A stretch of 64,000 nt of DNA from Thiobacillus sp. GTDB lineage: Bacteria > Pseudomonadota > Gammaproteobacteria > Burkholderiales > Thiobacillaceae. Below, piece after piece: positions 9,217 through 17,780 of this stretch (position 1 is the first letter of the stretch; each line of letters starts with the position of its first letter). Under the pieces are notes generated by a model. That model saw only the letters and a program-made list of their open reading frames with translations. It made no database searches and had not been told where the DNA came from. The DNA lies in the NCBI GenBank assembly GCA_019459055.1, contig JAIBEI010000007.1, positions 1 to 64,000 on the forward strand. Direction: 5' to 3'. Made by a program: the position numbers and the translations under genes.

Positions 9217-10557
9217 TCAGTTGCCCGCCACCGTCATCCTGTCGATCAGGATGGAGCCGACCTGCTTGGAGCCGCGCCGCTCGATGTCGCGGCCGATGCC
9301 GACGATTCCCTTGAACATGTCGGCGAGGTTGCCGGCGATGGTGACTTCCTCGACCGGGTACTGAATTTCGCCGTTTTCCACCCAGAAGCCGGCGGCGCCG
9401 CGCGAGTAGTCGCCGGTGACCATGTTGGCGCCGTGGCCGAGCAGCTCGGTGACCAGCAGCCCCGTGCCCATCTGCTTCAACAGGCCGTCGAGGTCGTGCT
9501 CGCCGGGGGTGACGATGAGGTTGTGGCTGCCGCCGGCGTTGCCGGTCGTGGTCATGCCGAGCTTCTTCGCCGAGTAGGTCGACAGGAAATAGCCCTGCAG
9601 CACGCCGTCCTGGACGACGTCGCGTTCGAGGCAGGCGACGCCTTCGCTGTCGAACGGCGCACTGCCGAGTCCGCCGGGAATGAGGGGCAGCTCGCGGATG
9701 GTCACCAGCGGCGCGAACACTTGCTGGCCCAGGCTGTCGAGCAGGAAAGACGATTTGCGGTAGAGGCTGCTGCCCGACACCGCGGCGACGAAGTTGCCGA
9801 TCAGGCCGGTGGCGATCGGCGCCTCGAACAGCACCGGGCAGGTGCGGGTGTCGAGCTTGCGGCCGTTCAACCGGCGCACGGTGCGGGTGCCGGCGATGCG
9901 GCCGACGGACTCGGCGGAGTCCAGATCGTTGGCATTGCGCGCGCTGGTGTACCAGTAGTCGCGCTGCATCGCACCCTTGTCCTCGCCGATCACCGCGACC
10001 GACATGCCGTGGCGCGAGCCGGCGTAGCCGTTGCAGAAGCCGAGGCTGTTGGCGTAGATGAACTGCGAGGTGTGCAGGCTGACGCCCGCGCCTTCGGAGT
10101 TGGTCAGCCGCTTGTCGACCGCCAGCGCCGCCGCCTCGCAGGATTTGGCGCGCTCGGCGGCTTCCTCGACGGAAAGCGGCCACGGGTGGTAGAGGTCGAG
10201 GTCGGGCACGTCCTTCGCCAGCCGGGTGGCATCCGGCAGTCCGGCCGCATCGTCCTCGGCGGTGTAGCGCGCAATGGTCAGCGCCTTCTCCACCGCGCTT
10301 TTCAGCGCCGCTTCCGACAGGTCCGAAGTCGAGGCATGGCCGCGCCGCTGGCCGATGTAGACGGTGACGCCAGCGCCCTTGTCCTTGTTGTACTCGATGG
10401 TCTCGATTTCACCCTGGCGCACGCTGACGTTCTGGCCGACGCCTTCGGAGATTTCGGTGTCGGCGGCGGTGGCCCCCTGTCGGGCGGCGTGCTCGATGAC
10501 GATCTGGGACAGGGCAATGAGCTGGTCGCGGGTATAGCTGAATTGGGAGCGGGACAT
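9217..10557 (-). CDS. pmbA: Metalloprotease-related protein PmbA (TldE)
   Basis: 446 residues, PmbA/TldE subunit of the TldD-TldE protease, which acts on unfolded peptides such as microcin B17 precursor or CcdA. Recognised by the N-terminal DTEISEGVGQNVSVRQGEIETIEYNKDKG segment (broken here for length), GVTVYIGQRRGHASTSDLS, GSSLYRKSSFL and the C-terminal TGDYSRGAAGFWVENGEI. As in other PmbA proteins the HExxxH zinc motif of TldD is absent. TldD itself is not in this window. The gene starts divergently from darP, with a 70-base gap, an arrangement common in beta- and gammaproteobacteria. Confidence 0.93.
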   Translation of the reverse strand: MSRSQFSYTRDQLIALSQIVIEHAARQGATAADTEISEGVGQNVSVRQGEIETIEYNKDKGAGVTVYIGQRRGHASTSDLSEAALKSAVEKALTIARYTAEDDAAGLPDATRLAKDVPDLDLYHPWPLSVEEAAERAKSCEAAALAVDKRLTNSEGAGVSLHTSQFIYANSLGFCNGYAGSRHGMSVAVIGEDKGAMQRDYWYTSARNANDLDSAESVGRIAGTRTVRRLNGRKLDTRTCPVLFEAPIATGLIGNFVAAVSGSSLYRKSSFLLDSLGQQVFAPLVTIRELPLIPGGLGSAPFDSEGVACLERDVVQDGVLQGYFLSTYSAKKLGMTTTGNAGGSHNLIVTPGEHDLDGLLKQMGTGLLVTELLGHGANMVTGDYSRGAAGFWVENGEIQYPVEEVTIAGNLADMFKGIVGIGRDIERRGSKQVGSILIDRMTVAGN

Positions 10558-10627
10558 GTCGGCTTACAAAAGAAAATGGGGGCGCAATACTTTTCAGGGC
10601 AGCACGTTTTAGTGGGCAGAAACTACA

Positions 10628-11197
10628 ATGTCGATCATAACAGCAACCGAAAGACCCGCCGTGCGCCTGATCGACCCCGATGCAGAGTTGGAATTTGACC
10701 CCGATGACGTCTATGACGGCCCCAGCCGGAGCCAGAAGAAGCGCGACGTCGAGGCCCTGCAGGACCTGGGCACGCTGCTGGTCAAGCTGCCTGACGCGCA
10801 ATTCAAGCGGATCGAGCTGCCGGACGAGCTGCGCACGGCGGTGGCCGCTTGCCGAAAAATCACCCAGAACAGCGCGCTGCGGCGGCAGAAGCAATACATC
10901 GGCAAGCTGATGCGCGGCATCGACCCGGCGCCGATCCAGGCGCAGCTCGACGCCTTCAACGGCGTGTCAGCGGCGGAAACCGCCAAGCTGCACCAGGCCG
11001 AAAAATGGCGCGACAAGCTCATCGCCGACAACGAGGCATTGACACTTTTCCTCAATAAATATCCCGACACTGACGCCACGCATCTGCGGCAGATCATCCG
11101 CAATGCGCGCGACGAGGCGGCGCGCAACAAGCCGCCCAAGGCTTTCCGCGAGATCTTTCGGGTGATCCGCGAGGCGATGATGAAAAAAACGGATTGA
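10628..11197 (+). CDS. darP: Dual-action ribosomal maturation protein DarP (DUF615, YjgA)
   Basis: 189 residues, soluble, strongly charged and helical. Typical pieces are GPSRSQKKRDVEALQDLG, ITQNSALRRQKQYIGKLMR and FREIFRVIREAM near the end. In E. coli this protein associates with late 50S ribosomal precursors and assists peptidyl-transferase centre maturation. The pmbA-darP divergent pair is a conserved neighbourhood. No clear ribosome-binding site precedes the ATG; an AT-rich box (TACAAT) overlaps it. The reading frame ends immediately before a headless DUF748 gene, which is abnormal (see that entry). Confidence 0.92.
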   Translation: MSIITATERPAVRLIDPDAELEFDPDDVYDGPSRSQKKRDVEALQDLGTLLVKLPDAQFKRIELPDELRTAVAACRKITQNSALRRQKQYIGKLMRGIDPAPIQAQLDAFNGVSAAETAKLHQAEKWRDKLIADNEALTLFLNKYPDTDATHLRQIIRNARDEAARNKPPKAFREIFRVIREAMMKKTD

Positions 11198-11210
11198 TCC
11201 GCGAAGTAAG

Positions 11211-12647
11211 GTCATCATTTTCGAGGATCAGTCGATCAACCTGAAGCGCGTCCTGCGCAGCCAACCGGCGGGCAAGCCGACCGCCGCAGCGGCTGCCCAG
11301 TCCAAACCCAAATCCGCCGATCAGCCCGCTGCCTTTCCGCTGGCCGTCGAACGCCTGCGCATCGTCGGCGGCAATGCCGAATTCGCCAACCTCTCGCTGA
11401 CGCCACAGTTCGGTACCCTCATGCACGATCTTGGCGGCGTGATCACCGGGCTCTCGACCGACCCGAGAACGACCGCGCAGGTCGAGCTCGACGGCAAGGT
11501 CGACGACTACGGCTCGGCGCGCGTGCGCGGCGCGATCCAGCCGTTCCGTGCGACCGACTTCACCGACCTCAAGCTGACCTTTCGCAACCTGGAAATGACC
11601 AAGCTGACGCCGTATTCGGGCAAGTTCGCCGGACGCAAGATCGATTTGGGCAAGCTTTCGGTCGACCTCGAATACAAGATCAAGGACCGCCAGCTCGCGG
11701 GTGAAAACAAGTTCATCGTCAACAAGCTCAGGCTCGGCGAACGCATCGACAGTCCCGACGCGATGAACCTGCCGCTCGACCTTGCGATCGCGCTGCTGGA
11801 AGACAGCAATGGCATCATCGACCTCGATCTGCCCATTTCCGGAAGCCTCGACGATCCCAAGTTCAGCTACGGCAGGATCATCTGGAAAGCCATCGTCAAC
11901 GTGTTGACCAAGCTGGTGACTGCGCCCTTTCGCGCGCTCGGAAAACTGCTTGGCGTGAGTTCGGAAAAGCTCGAATCGGTCGACTTCGATCCCGGCAGCA
12001 GCGCCCTGCTGCCGCCCGAACAGGAGAAGTTCAAGACCATCGCCGAGGCGCTGGCCAAGCGGCCTGCGCTGGACCTGACCGTGGAGCCCGGCTACGACCC
12101 CGCAGCCGACCGGCGTGCCCTGCAGGAACGCGCCATGCGCTACGAAGCGGCAACCGTGGCCGGCATCAAGCTCGAGTCCGGAGAAGCGCCCGGCCCGGTG
12201 GACGTGAACCATTACAAAATCCAGACCTGGCTCGAAGACCGCTACGCCGAACGGGTCGGCAAGGAGGACTACAAGAAACTGCGCGCCAGCTTCAAGGGCA
12301 AGGATACGGGCGTGATGGATAGCGAGCTGGTGGAGCGCCTTGCGCGCCGCTTCAAGACCCGCCACGAAGGTCCCGCCTCCGTCTTCCACGCCGAACTGCT
12401 GGAACGCCTGACCCAGCGGACGACAATCGACGCCGCCGCCCTCGTCGAACTCGCCAGGGCGCGCAGCCAGGCCATGCGTGATGCATTGCTCAAGCTGGGC
12501 CTCGACGCCAGCCGGGTGAGTGTGAACGCACCCATCGAGCAAACCGCCAAGGACAATCTGGTGGGCAGCAGGATGAGCCTGGGAGCGGGCAAGAAACTGG
12601 TGACCGAAGCCGCACCCGTAGATGTTCCCGCTGCGGCCACGCCTTGA
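11211..12647 (+). pseudogene. DUF748 family protein, 5'-truncated
   Basis: From 11211 the frame reads VIIFEDQSINLKRVLRSQP, an internal DUF748 (AsmA-like) motif. FPLAVERLRIVGGNAEFANL and LGGVITGLSTDPRT follow, then the C-terminal half with an OmpA-like end (ALAKRPALDLTVEPGYDP). Full DUF748 proteins are around 1000 residues with an N-terminal membrane anchor; only about 480 C-terminal residues remain. There is no start codon before the homology begins: it starts 13 bases after the darP stop, and the first in-frame ATG is at 11421, inside the conserved domain. This looks like a deletion (or assembly join) fusing darP's end to the middle of the DUF748 gene. If translated from 11421 the product would lack its anchor. 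Confidence 0.7.
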
Positions 12648-12711
12648 AACGGATTCAAGCGCTGCGGTGCGATGCCGTTAAAGGCGGACCAATGACTCTG
12701 CCCGCGCCATC

Positions 12712-13518
12712 ATGACCTTTCGCCGGATTCGAATCCTGTTGCTGCTGGGTGTGCTGGCCGCCGCGGCCGGCATGACCTGGCTGGAGCGGTCCATGGTGCG
12801 CGCCTGGCGGGCGCCGCTGGCGGTGGTGGTGATCCCGGTCAACGGCGATGGCTCGGTACCGGCGGCAGAGACGATCCGCGCGCTGCAGGCGGGCGATTTC
12901 GACGACATCAATGCCTTTCTCGAACGCGAGACGGCGCGCTACGGGGTGAAGCAGTCGCCGGCCATGCAGGTCACCTTGCTGCCGGAGTCGAAGCAGAAAC
13001 CGCCGGCGCCGCCGCGCGACGGCAGCGTGCTGAAAACCGTGCTCTGGAGCTTGCAGCTGCGCTGGTGGGTGTACCGGCAGTCGGACGCGTGGTTGCCGCA
13101 GCTGGGCACGATCAAGCTGTTCGTGCTGTATCACGCGCCGCAGGGCGGCCTGGCGCTGGAACATTCGCTGGGCCTGCAGAAAGGCCTGATCGGCGTGGTG
13201 CATGCCTTTGCCGATCCCCGGCAGACGCGGCAGAACAATATCGTCATCGCGCACGAGCTGTTGCATACGCTGGGCGCGACCGACAAATACGCCGCCGGGG
13301 GCATGCCGGTCTATCCGCAGGGCTATGCCGAACCCGAACTGCCGTTGCATCTGCCGCGCCGCGAGGCCGAGATCATGGCCGGACGGCTGGTGGACGCCGC
13401 CGGCCGGCTGGTGATGCCGCCCAGCCTGGAGCGGTGCGTGATGGGTGCGATGACCGCCCACGAGATCAATGTTGATGAGGGATTCAGGCGGCGCTTTGCC
13501 TCCACCCGCAAGGAGTAG
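12712..13518 (+). CDS. Membrane-anchored putative metzincin-like metalloprotease
   Basis: 268 residues. One N-terminal membrane segment (about 7-22) is followed by a periplasmic domain. Residues 181-191 read HELLHTLGATD, a fit to the metzincin zinc-site pattern HExxHxxGxxD seen in snapalysin-type enzymes (third ligand Asp rather than His). A possible Met-turn residue lies in VMGAMTAHEI near the C-terminus. WVYRQSDAWLPQLG and LYHAPQGG precede the site. No named family was recognised; homologues are probably annotated as hypothetical. Preceded by a GC-rich gap after DUF748. The zinc-protease call is inference from the motif. Confidence 0.7.
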   Translation: MTFRRIRILLLLGVLAAAAGMTWLERSMVRAWRAPLAVVVIPVNGDGSVPAAETIRALQAGDFDDINAFLERETARYGVKQSPAMQVTLLPESKQKPPAPPRDGSVLKTVLWSLQLRWWVYRQSDAWLPQLGTIKLFVLYHAPQGGLALEHSLGLQKGLIGVVHAFADPRQTRQNNIVIAHELLHTLGATDKYAAGGMPVYPQGYAEPELPLHLPRREAEIMAGRLVDAAGRLVMPPSLERCVMGAMTAHEINVDEGFRRRFASTRKE

Positions 13519-13520
13519 GC

Positions 13521-13587
13521 CGTGGTTGTAAAGCCGATAAATCGGCAACAACCACGCACTAAAGACGCTGAAGCGTCAACAACCACG
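13521..13587. repeat. Two short hairpins each followed by AACAACCACG
   Basis: Unit A: GCCGAT-AA-ATCGGC (13533-13546) then AACAACCACG (13547-13556); a CGTGGTTGT at 13521-13529 can pair with the ACAACCACG. Unit B: GACGC-TGAA-GCGTC (13564-13577) then AACAACCACG (13578-13587). The stems differ in sequence while the ten-base tag is identical. The units lie between the convergent metalloprotease and EI24 genes. They could serve as terminators or RNA-processing signals. Confidence 0.7.
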
Positions 13588-13588
13588 C

Positions 13589-14305
13589 TCAGGCCGCTGA
13601 ACGGCGCCGCTGGTTGAGCCGCCCCAGGCCGAAGTGAATGAAGGCCAGTGCGGCGAACACCGGCCCCAGCAGGTTGAGCAGGGGGACGAACTGCACCAGC
13701 CCGGTCAGCAGGCCCAGTCCCCACCAGCCAGTCCGCTCGCTCCTAAACAGCGCCGCCATTTCTTCGGCGCTGGCGTGTTCGGCGATGGCGTCGTAGCGGA
13801 ACAGGCGCTGGTTCAGGTACGCGGCGGCCACGAAGGGCACGATCACGCCGACGCCGATCAGCCACAGCGGCAGCGTCACCAGCCACAGGGCAACGAACAA
13901 GGCGATTGCGACGACGGCGTTCCACAGGCTGCCGACCAGGCCGCCGCCGTTTTTGCGCCCGAGTTCGGGATAATCCCGCCCGGCCACCACGCGGATCAGC
14001 GCAGGCATGCCGAACAGCGCGGTGATGACGAGCGCGGTCAGCATCACCAGCGGCACGAACAGCATGAGGTGCAGGAGCGCCTGAATGCCATGGGCGATCC
14101 AGGCCGGTTCGATCTCGGCCAGCCAGGTCTGGATGCCGATGGCGTCGAGCCCCTGCGCGATCCAGCCGGAGAAGGTGCCCCAGAACGTCACCCCGAGCAC
14201 CAGCCACAGCAGCACGGCGAGCAGCATCGGCCATATCACCACCCACAGCACGCGCAGGTTGAAGAGGTCGCGCAGGGCGCGCGCCAGCGCGTCGAGCACC
14301 GTCAT
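13589..14305 (-). CDS. EI24 domain-containing membrane protein
   Basis: 238 residues with about five or six membrane segments. EI24/CysZ-like features are ALARALRDLFNLRVLWVVIWP at the start, GMPALIRVVAGRDYPELGRKNGG and GWWGLGLLTGLVQFVPLLNL near the end. CysZ homologues transport sulfate, but EI24 proteins of this betaproteobacterial group have no proven role, so sulfate transport is not claimed. Its ATG overlaps the stop of mogA by four bases, so it is translated behind mogA. Confidence 0.88.
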   Translation of the reverse strand: MTVLDALARALRDLFNLRVLWVVIWPMLLAVLLWLVLGVTFWGTFSGWIAQGLDAIGIQTWLAEIEPAWIAHGIQALLHLMLFVPLVMLTALVITALFGMPALIRVVAGRDYPELGRKNGGGLVGSLWNAVVAIALFVALWLVTLPLWLIGVGVIVPFVAAAYLNQRLFRYDAIAEHASAEEMAALFRSERTGWWGLGLLTGLVQFVPLLNLLGPVFAALAFIHFGLGRLNQRRRSAA

Positions 14306-14856
14306 GCGGGCGGCCGCAGCGCGGACTTCGGCCGGAACACGGCGATCGTGCCGGCGCGCGCTTCGAGGTACGGCCCGCCGATGAGGTCGATGCAGTAGGG
14401 CACGGCGGCGAAGATGCCGTCGAGCGTTTCCTTGATCGCTTTGGGCTGCCCCGGCAGGTTGAGGATCAGGCTCGCGCCGCGCGTCACCCCGACCTGGCGC
14501 GACAGGATCGCGGTCGGCACGTATTTCAGCGACACCGCGCGCATCTGCTCGCCAAAGCCGGGCAGCACCTTGTGTGCCACCGCCAGCGTCGCCTCGGGGG
14601 TAACGTCGCGCGGCGCCGGGCCGGTGCCGCCGGTGGTGAGGATGAGCGAACAGCGCTCAATGTCGGCCAGCTCGATCAGCGTGGCCTCGATCCCCGCCTG
14701 CTCGTCGGGAATCAGCCGGGTGACGAATTGCGCGGGGTTGGCCAGCACCTCGCCGAACCAGGCTTCGAGTGCGGGCAGGCCGCGGTCTTCGTAGATGCCG
14801 CTGCTGGCGCGGTCGCTGATGGAAACGAGGCCGATACGGATGGGGTCGTGGGTCAT
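14302..14856 (-). CDS. mogA: Molybdopterin adenylyltransferase
   Basis: 184 residues. MogA adenylylates molybdopterin (using ATP) to prepare it for molybdate insertion. MoaB/Mog fold: IRIGLVSISDRASSGIYEDRG, LILTTGGTGPAPRDVTPEA (the substrate-binding GGTG and DxTP) and RGASLILNLPGQPKAI with the conserved Asn-Leu-Pro-Gly. The start MTHDPIRIGL is chosen; in-frame sequence upstream is antisense to the thioredoxin gene and not homologous. No molybdoenzyme or other moa/moe gene is nearby. Divergent from the thioredoxin gene with a 72-base gap. Confidence 0.92.
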   Translation of the reverse strand: MTHDPIRIGLVSISDRASSGIYEDRGLPALEAWFGEVLANPAQFVTRLIPDEQAGIEATLIELADIERCSLILTTGGTGPAPRDVTPEATLAVAHKVLPGFGEQMRAVSLKYVPTAILSRQVGVTRGASLILNLPGQPKAIKETLDGIFAAVPYCIDLIGGPYLEARAGTIAVFRPKSALRPPA

Positions 14857-14928
14857 GTGGTCATAAAAGAGGGTTGCGCGAGGGCCTGAATTTATCAGAA
14901 TGAAGGCTATGTGGATGAGGAGAGCGGA

Positions 14929-15420
14929 ATGAAACGGATCGGGGTGATGCTGGCGGCAAGCTTTTTGTGGGCAACGACGGTGCTGGCCGACCCGCCGCCG
15001 GGCTATCCGTTTGTCGGCTACGACGCCGGCCTGGCGGCGGCGCGCGCGAGCGGCAAGCCGATCTTTCTCTACTTCGGGCGCTACGGCTGCGCATGGTGCG
15101 ACCACACCAACAAGCAGACCTTTTCCGACGCGTCGCTGAAAAAGCTGTACACGAAAAATTACGTGCTGGTGTATGTCGACGCCGAGTCGGGCAAGCGGCT
15201 GACGCTGCCCTCCGGCGAGCGCATCACCGAGGCCGAACTGGGTGTGCGGCTGCAGGCCTTCGCCACGCCGCTGTTCGTCTACCTGACCCCGCAGGGCGAC
15301 AAGATCGTGCAGATTCCCGGCTTCAAGACGGTGCAGGATTTCCGCGAGTATGACCGCTACGTGCGCGGCGGGCATTACAAGCAGAAGTCCCTGCTCGAAT
15401 TCCTGGGCGACAAGCCGTGA
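14929..15420 (+). CDS. Periplasmic thioredoxin-fold protein (SoxW-like)
   Basis: 163 residues. Signal peptide: MKRIGVMLAASFLWATTVLA, cleaved before DPPPGYPF. The thioredoxin-like domain has FLYFGRYGCAWCDHTNKQTF with the redox motif CAWC, and FATPLFVYLTPQGDKIVQIPG with the cis-Pro. It resembles the thioredoxin proteins attached to sulfur oxidation loci (SoxW) and the thioredoxin_7-type family. The start is set by GAGGAGAG upstream of 14929; the in-frame ATG at 14911 has no site. The next gene starts on its stop codon (GTGA), so the two are one operon. Probably keeps a periplasmic partner reduced; the partner may be the neighbouring propeller protein. Confidence 0.85.
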   Translation: MKRIGVMLAASFLWATTVLADPPPGYPFVGYDAGLAAARASGKPIFLYFGRYGCAWCDHTNKQTFSDASLKKLYTKNYVLVYVDAESGKRLTLPSGERITEAELGVRLQAFATPLFVYLTPQGDKIVQIPGFKTVQDFREYDRYVRGGHYKQKSLLEFLGDKP

Positions 15421-16595
15421 GGGCGGCCGCGCTGCTGCTGGCGCTGCTGGCGTGGCCGGCGCAGGCCGCATGGGAGTGGAGCGCGCCGCTGGCCGTCAAT
15501 TCGGTTCAGGGCGCGGCGATTTTCCCGCACCTGGAATCGGCCAACCGCCGCGGCGTCGCGGTGTCGGGCGATACCGTGGCTGTGGTGTGGGAAGACAACC
15601 GCGACGGCAGCCCGCATTGCTATCTGGCGACCAAGCCGGCGGCCGCGGCGGCCTTCCAGCCGGAGATCCGGCTGAGCCAGGGCGACTGCTACGAACCGGT
15701 GGTGGCAGCCCTCGGCGACGGGCGCTTTGTGGCGGCGTGGGAAGAAGCCGGCAGGGCGCATGCGCGGGTGCTGCCCGGCGGCGCGGCACTGAAACTGTCC
15801 GATACCGAGGCGGCGCAGGTCACGCTGGCCGTGGCGGGAGAGCGGATGTATGCCGCGTGGGCCGAGCAGGCCGGGCGCTTCCGGCGCATCGTCGTCGCTC
15901 GGCTGGCGCTGGAAGGGGACGCGCTCAGCGTGAAGACAAGGCGACCGGTCGAAGCGAAAAAACCGGCCGACGAACAGGGCTGGCCGGCGCTGGCTGCCAA
16001 GAAGGACGGCAGCGTGACGGTGGCGTGGGAGGACCGGCGCGACCGCCACACGGTGCCGATGGTGAGCTACAGCCGCGATGGCCGCCGCTTTGCGCGGCCT
16101 GCCCGCCTGACCGACCAGGCCAGCGGCAGCATGGATGGGCTGGGTGCGGGCACCGGTGCGATGCGCCCGACGCTCGCGGCCTGGGGCGAAAAAGGCATCG
16201 CTGCGGCCTGGCTCGACAAGCGTGACTTCCTTTCCGGCTATGACGTGTATGCGGCGCTGGATGGCGGGACGCGCCGCTTCGGCAAGAATATCCGGGTGCA
16301 GGACAGCTTCGGCGACAACATGGTGCAGTGGCATGCGACGGTCGTCGGCGACGCCGGCGGCCGGCTGCTGGCGCTGTGGGACGACCCCCGCGACGGCACG
16401 CCGGACGTGTGGCTGTCCGAGTGGGACGGCAAGGCCTTCGGCGACGACCTGGCGGTGCCCGCTGCGTCGGGGCCGGGCGCGCAATCCGACCCGGTGGCGA
16501 CGCTGGATGCCGCCGGATCGCTGCATGTGGTGTGGCTGGACCGCGACGAAGCGGCGGGCACGGGTATTCGCTATGCGCGTGCGGTGTGGCGTTGA
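15417..16595 (+). CDS. Exported beta-propeller (sialidase/BNR-like) protein
   Basis: 392 residues. Signal peptide in the first 18 residues (ALLLALLAWPAQAAWEW). The body consists of at least six repeats of the form xxWxDxRDG: VVWEDNRDGS, VAWEEAG, VAWEDRRDRH, AAWLDKRDF, ALWDDPRDGT and VVWLDRDE. This spacing is that of sialidase-like or BNR-type propeller blades. Catalytic residues of true sialidases were not identified, so binding or structural function is as likely as hydrolysis. The GTG start overlaps the stop of the thioredoxin gene, so the two products are probably made together. Confidence 0.75.
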   Translation: MRAAALLLALLAWPAQAAWEWSAPLAVNSVQGAAIFPHLESANRRGVAVSGDTVAVVWEDNRDGSPHCYLATKPAAAAAFQPEIRLSQGDCYEPVVAALGDGRFVAAWEEAGRAHARVLPGGAALKLSDTEAAQVTLAVAGERMYAAWAEQAGRFRRIVVARLALEGDALSVKTRRPVEAKKPADEQGWPALAAKKDGSVTVAWEDRRDRHTVPMVSYSRDGRRFARPARLTDQASGSMDGLGAGTGAMRPTLAAWGEKGIAAAWLDKRDFLSGYDVYAALDGGTRRFGKNIRVQDSFGDNMVQWHATVVGDAGGRLLALWDDPRDGTPDVWLSEWDGKAFGDDLAVPAASGPGAQSDPVATLDAAGSLHVVWLDRDEAAGTGIRYARAVWR

Positions 16596-16641
16596 GGGTG
16601 AAAAGCTTTTACCCCAGATAGTTCATCAGACGATATGGCGC

Positions 16642-16697
16642 GTAGGGTGCACTCTGTGCACCGATTGACGTCCGGAGGTGCACGGAGTGCACCCTAC
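16642..16697. repeat. Dispersed palindromic repeat, copy 1
   Basis: A 21-base arm beginning GTAGGGTGCAC (16642-16662) and its complement (16677-16697) with one mismatch and a 14-base loop, followed by CCAAAGC. The same element, with the same trailing CCAAAGC, occurs at 31210-31265. It lies between the convergent propeller and corA genes. Confidence 0.85.
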
Positions 16698-16751
16698 CCA
16701 AAGCATCTCGCGCTAATGAAAAATCCGGGTTTATGCCGCTGAACCATTTAC

Positions 16752-16788
16752 GACGCTCTTCGCGTTCCTTCGCGGATAAAGGGTTTCC
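16752..16788 (-). repeat. Dispersed CCGCGAAGGACGCGAAG-type repeat, copy 1
   Basis: Read on the minus strand: TTATCCGCGAAGGAACGCGAAGAGCG (partial motif TTATCCGCGAAGGAACGCG). It closely resembles the plus-strand sequence at 35171-35209 (TTATCCGCTAAGGACGCGAA). Non-coding in both places. Confidence 0.55.
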
Positions 16789-17766
16789 CTAAATCCAGCC
16801 GCGCCGCTTCAGCCGGCGGTACAGCAAGGAGACCGCCGCGCCGGTTGCCAGCAGCAGCACCGGGTAGGCCCAAGGCCACGTCAGTTCCGGCATCACCGCG
16901 AAGTTCATGCCGTACAGGCTGAACACCACGGTGGGCAAGGCCAGCAGCGCACCCCAACCGGCCAGCTTCTGCACCGATTCGTTCTGCTTCAGCGACAGCG
17001 AGGCGAGATGGAACTGCATGGCGTCCGAGGACGCCATGCGCAGGCGGTCGATGGTGGCCGACACCCGCACCGCGTGGTCATGGATGTCGCGGTAATAGGC
17101 CTTGAGTTCCTTGGTGGACAACTCCGGGTGCAGGCGAATCAGGTTCTGGGTGATTTCCTGCATCGGTTCGGCGGCGTCGCGCAACGCGGTCAGGTCGCGC
17201 TTCATGGCGTAGAGCCGCTCCAGCATGTCGCGCCCCGGCTTTGTACTGCTGATCAACTGGCTCTCCAGTGACTGGAAACGGTCCTGCATGCTTTCGATCA
17301 CCGGCCTGAACTGGTCGACGATGAGGTCGAGCACCAGGTACAGCGCATAGGGCGTGGCCGCCTTGAGGCCCGTGGGGGGGCGCTGCAGGCGGTCGCTCAC
17401 CCGCTGGTAGCCCGTGCCGCTGTCGTGGCGGATGGCGATGACATAATTGCTGCCGACGAACACGTGCGTTTCGCCCATCTCCATGCGCGCGTCGCATAAC
17501 TGCACCGTGCGCGTCGCAATGAACATGTGCCCTTCATATTCCTCGAGCTTGGAGCGCTGGTGGGTGGAAATCGCATCTTCCAGCGCCAGCGCATGCAGCC
17601 CGAGCTCATCGCCCAGGCGGGTGATGGTCTGACTGTCGGGTGATTTCAGTTCGACCCAGATGAAACGATCCGGCTGACCGACGTGGTCGCTGATGTCGTC
17701 GAGGGGAATGTCCCGGACTTTGGAATCGTGGAAGAGCAGACAGTCGATGACGTTCCCCTGCGGCAA
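16789..17766 (-). CDS. corA: CorA family magnesium/divalent cation transporter
   Basis: About 325 residues. A long cytoplasmic helical N-domain is followed by two C-terminal membrane segments. The family signature YGMNF (GMN loop between TM1 and TM2) is present. Imports Mg2+ as a pentamer, in some members Co2+ or Zn2+ export. No ATG or GTG suits the start: reading begins from TTG at 17766 (PQGNVIDCLLFHDSKVRD), 15 bases past the stop of the phosphomannomutase gene, with AAAGG about 11 bases upstream. The reading frame continues open further upstream inside that gene, so the start is not certain. The C-terminus is basic (RRLKRRGWI). Confidence 0.88.
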   Translation of the reverse strand: MPQGNVIDCLLFHDSKVRDIPLDDISDHVGQPDRFIWVELKSPDSQTITRLGDELGLHALALEDAISTHQRSKLEEYEGHMFIATRTVQLCDARMEMGETHVFVGSNYVIAIRHDSGTGYQRVSDRLQRPPTGLKAATPYALYLVLDLIVDQFRPVIESMQDRFQSLESQLISSTKPGRDMLERLYAMKRDLTALRDAAEPMQEITQNLIRLHPELSTKELKAYYRDIHDHAVRVSATIDRLRMASSDAMQFHLASLSLKQNESVQKLAGWGALLALPTVVFSLYGMNFAVMPELTWPWAYPVLLLATGAAVSLLYRRLKRRGWI

Positions 17767-17780
17767 CCGGAAAAAGGCCT

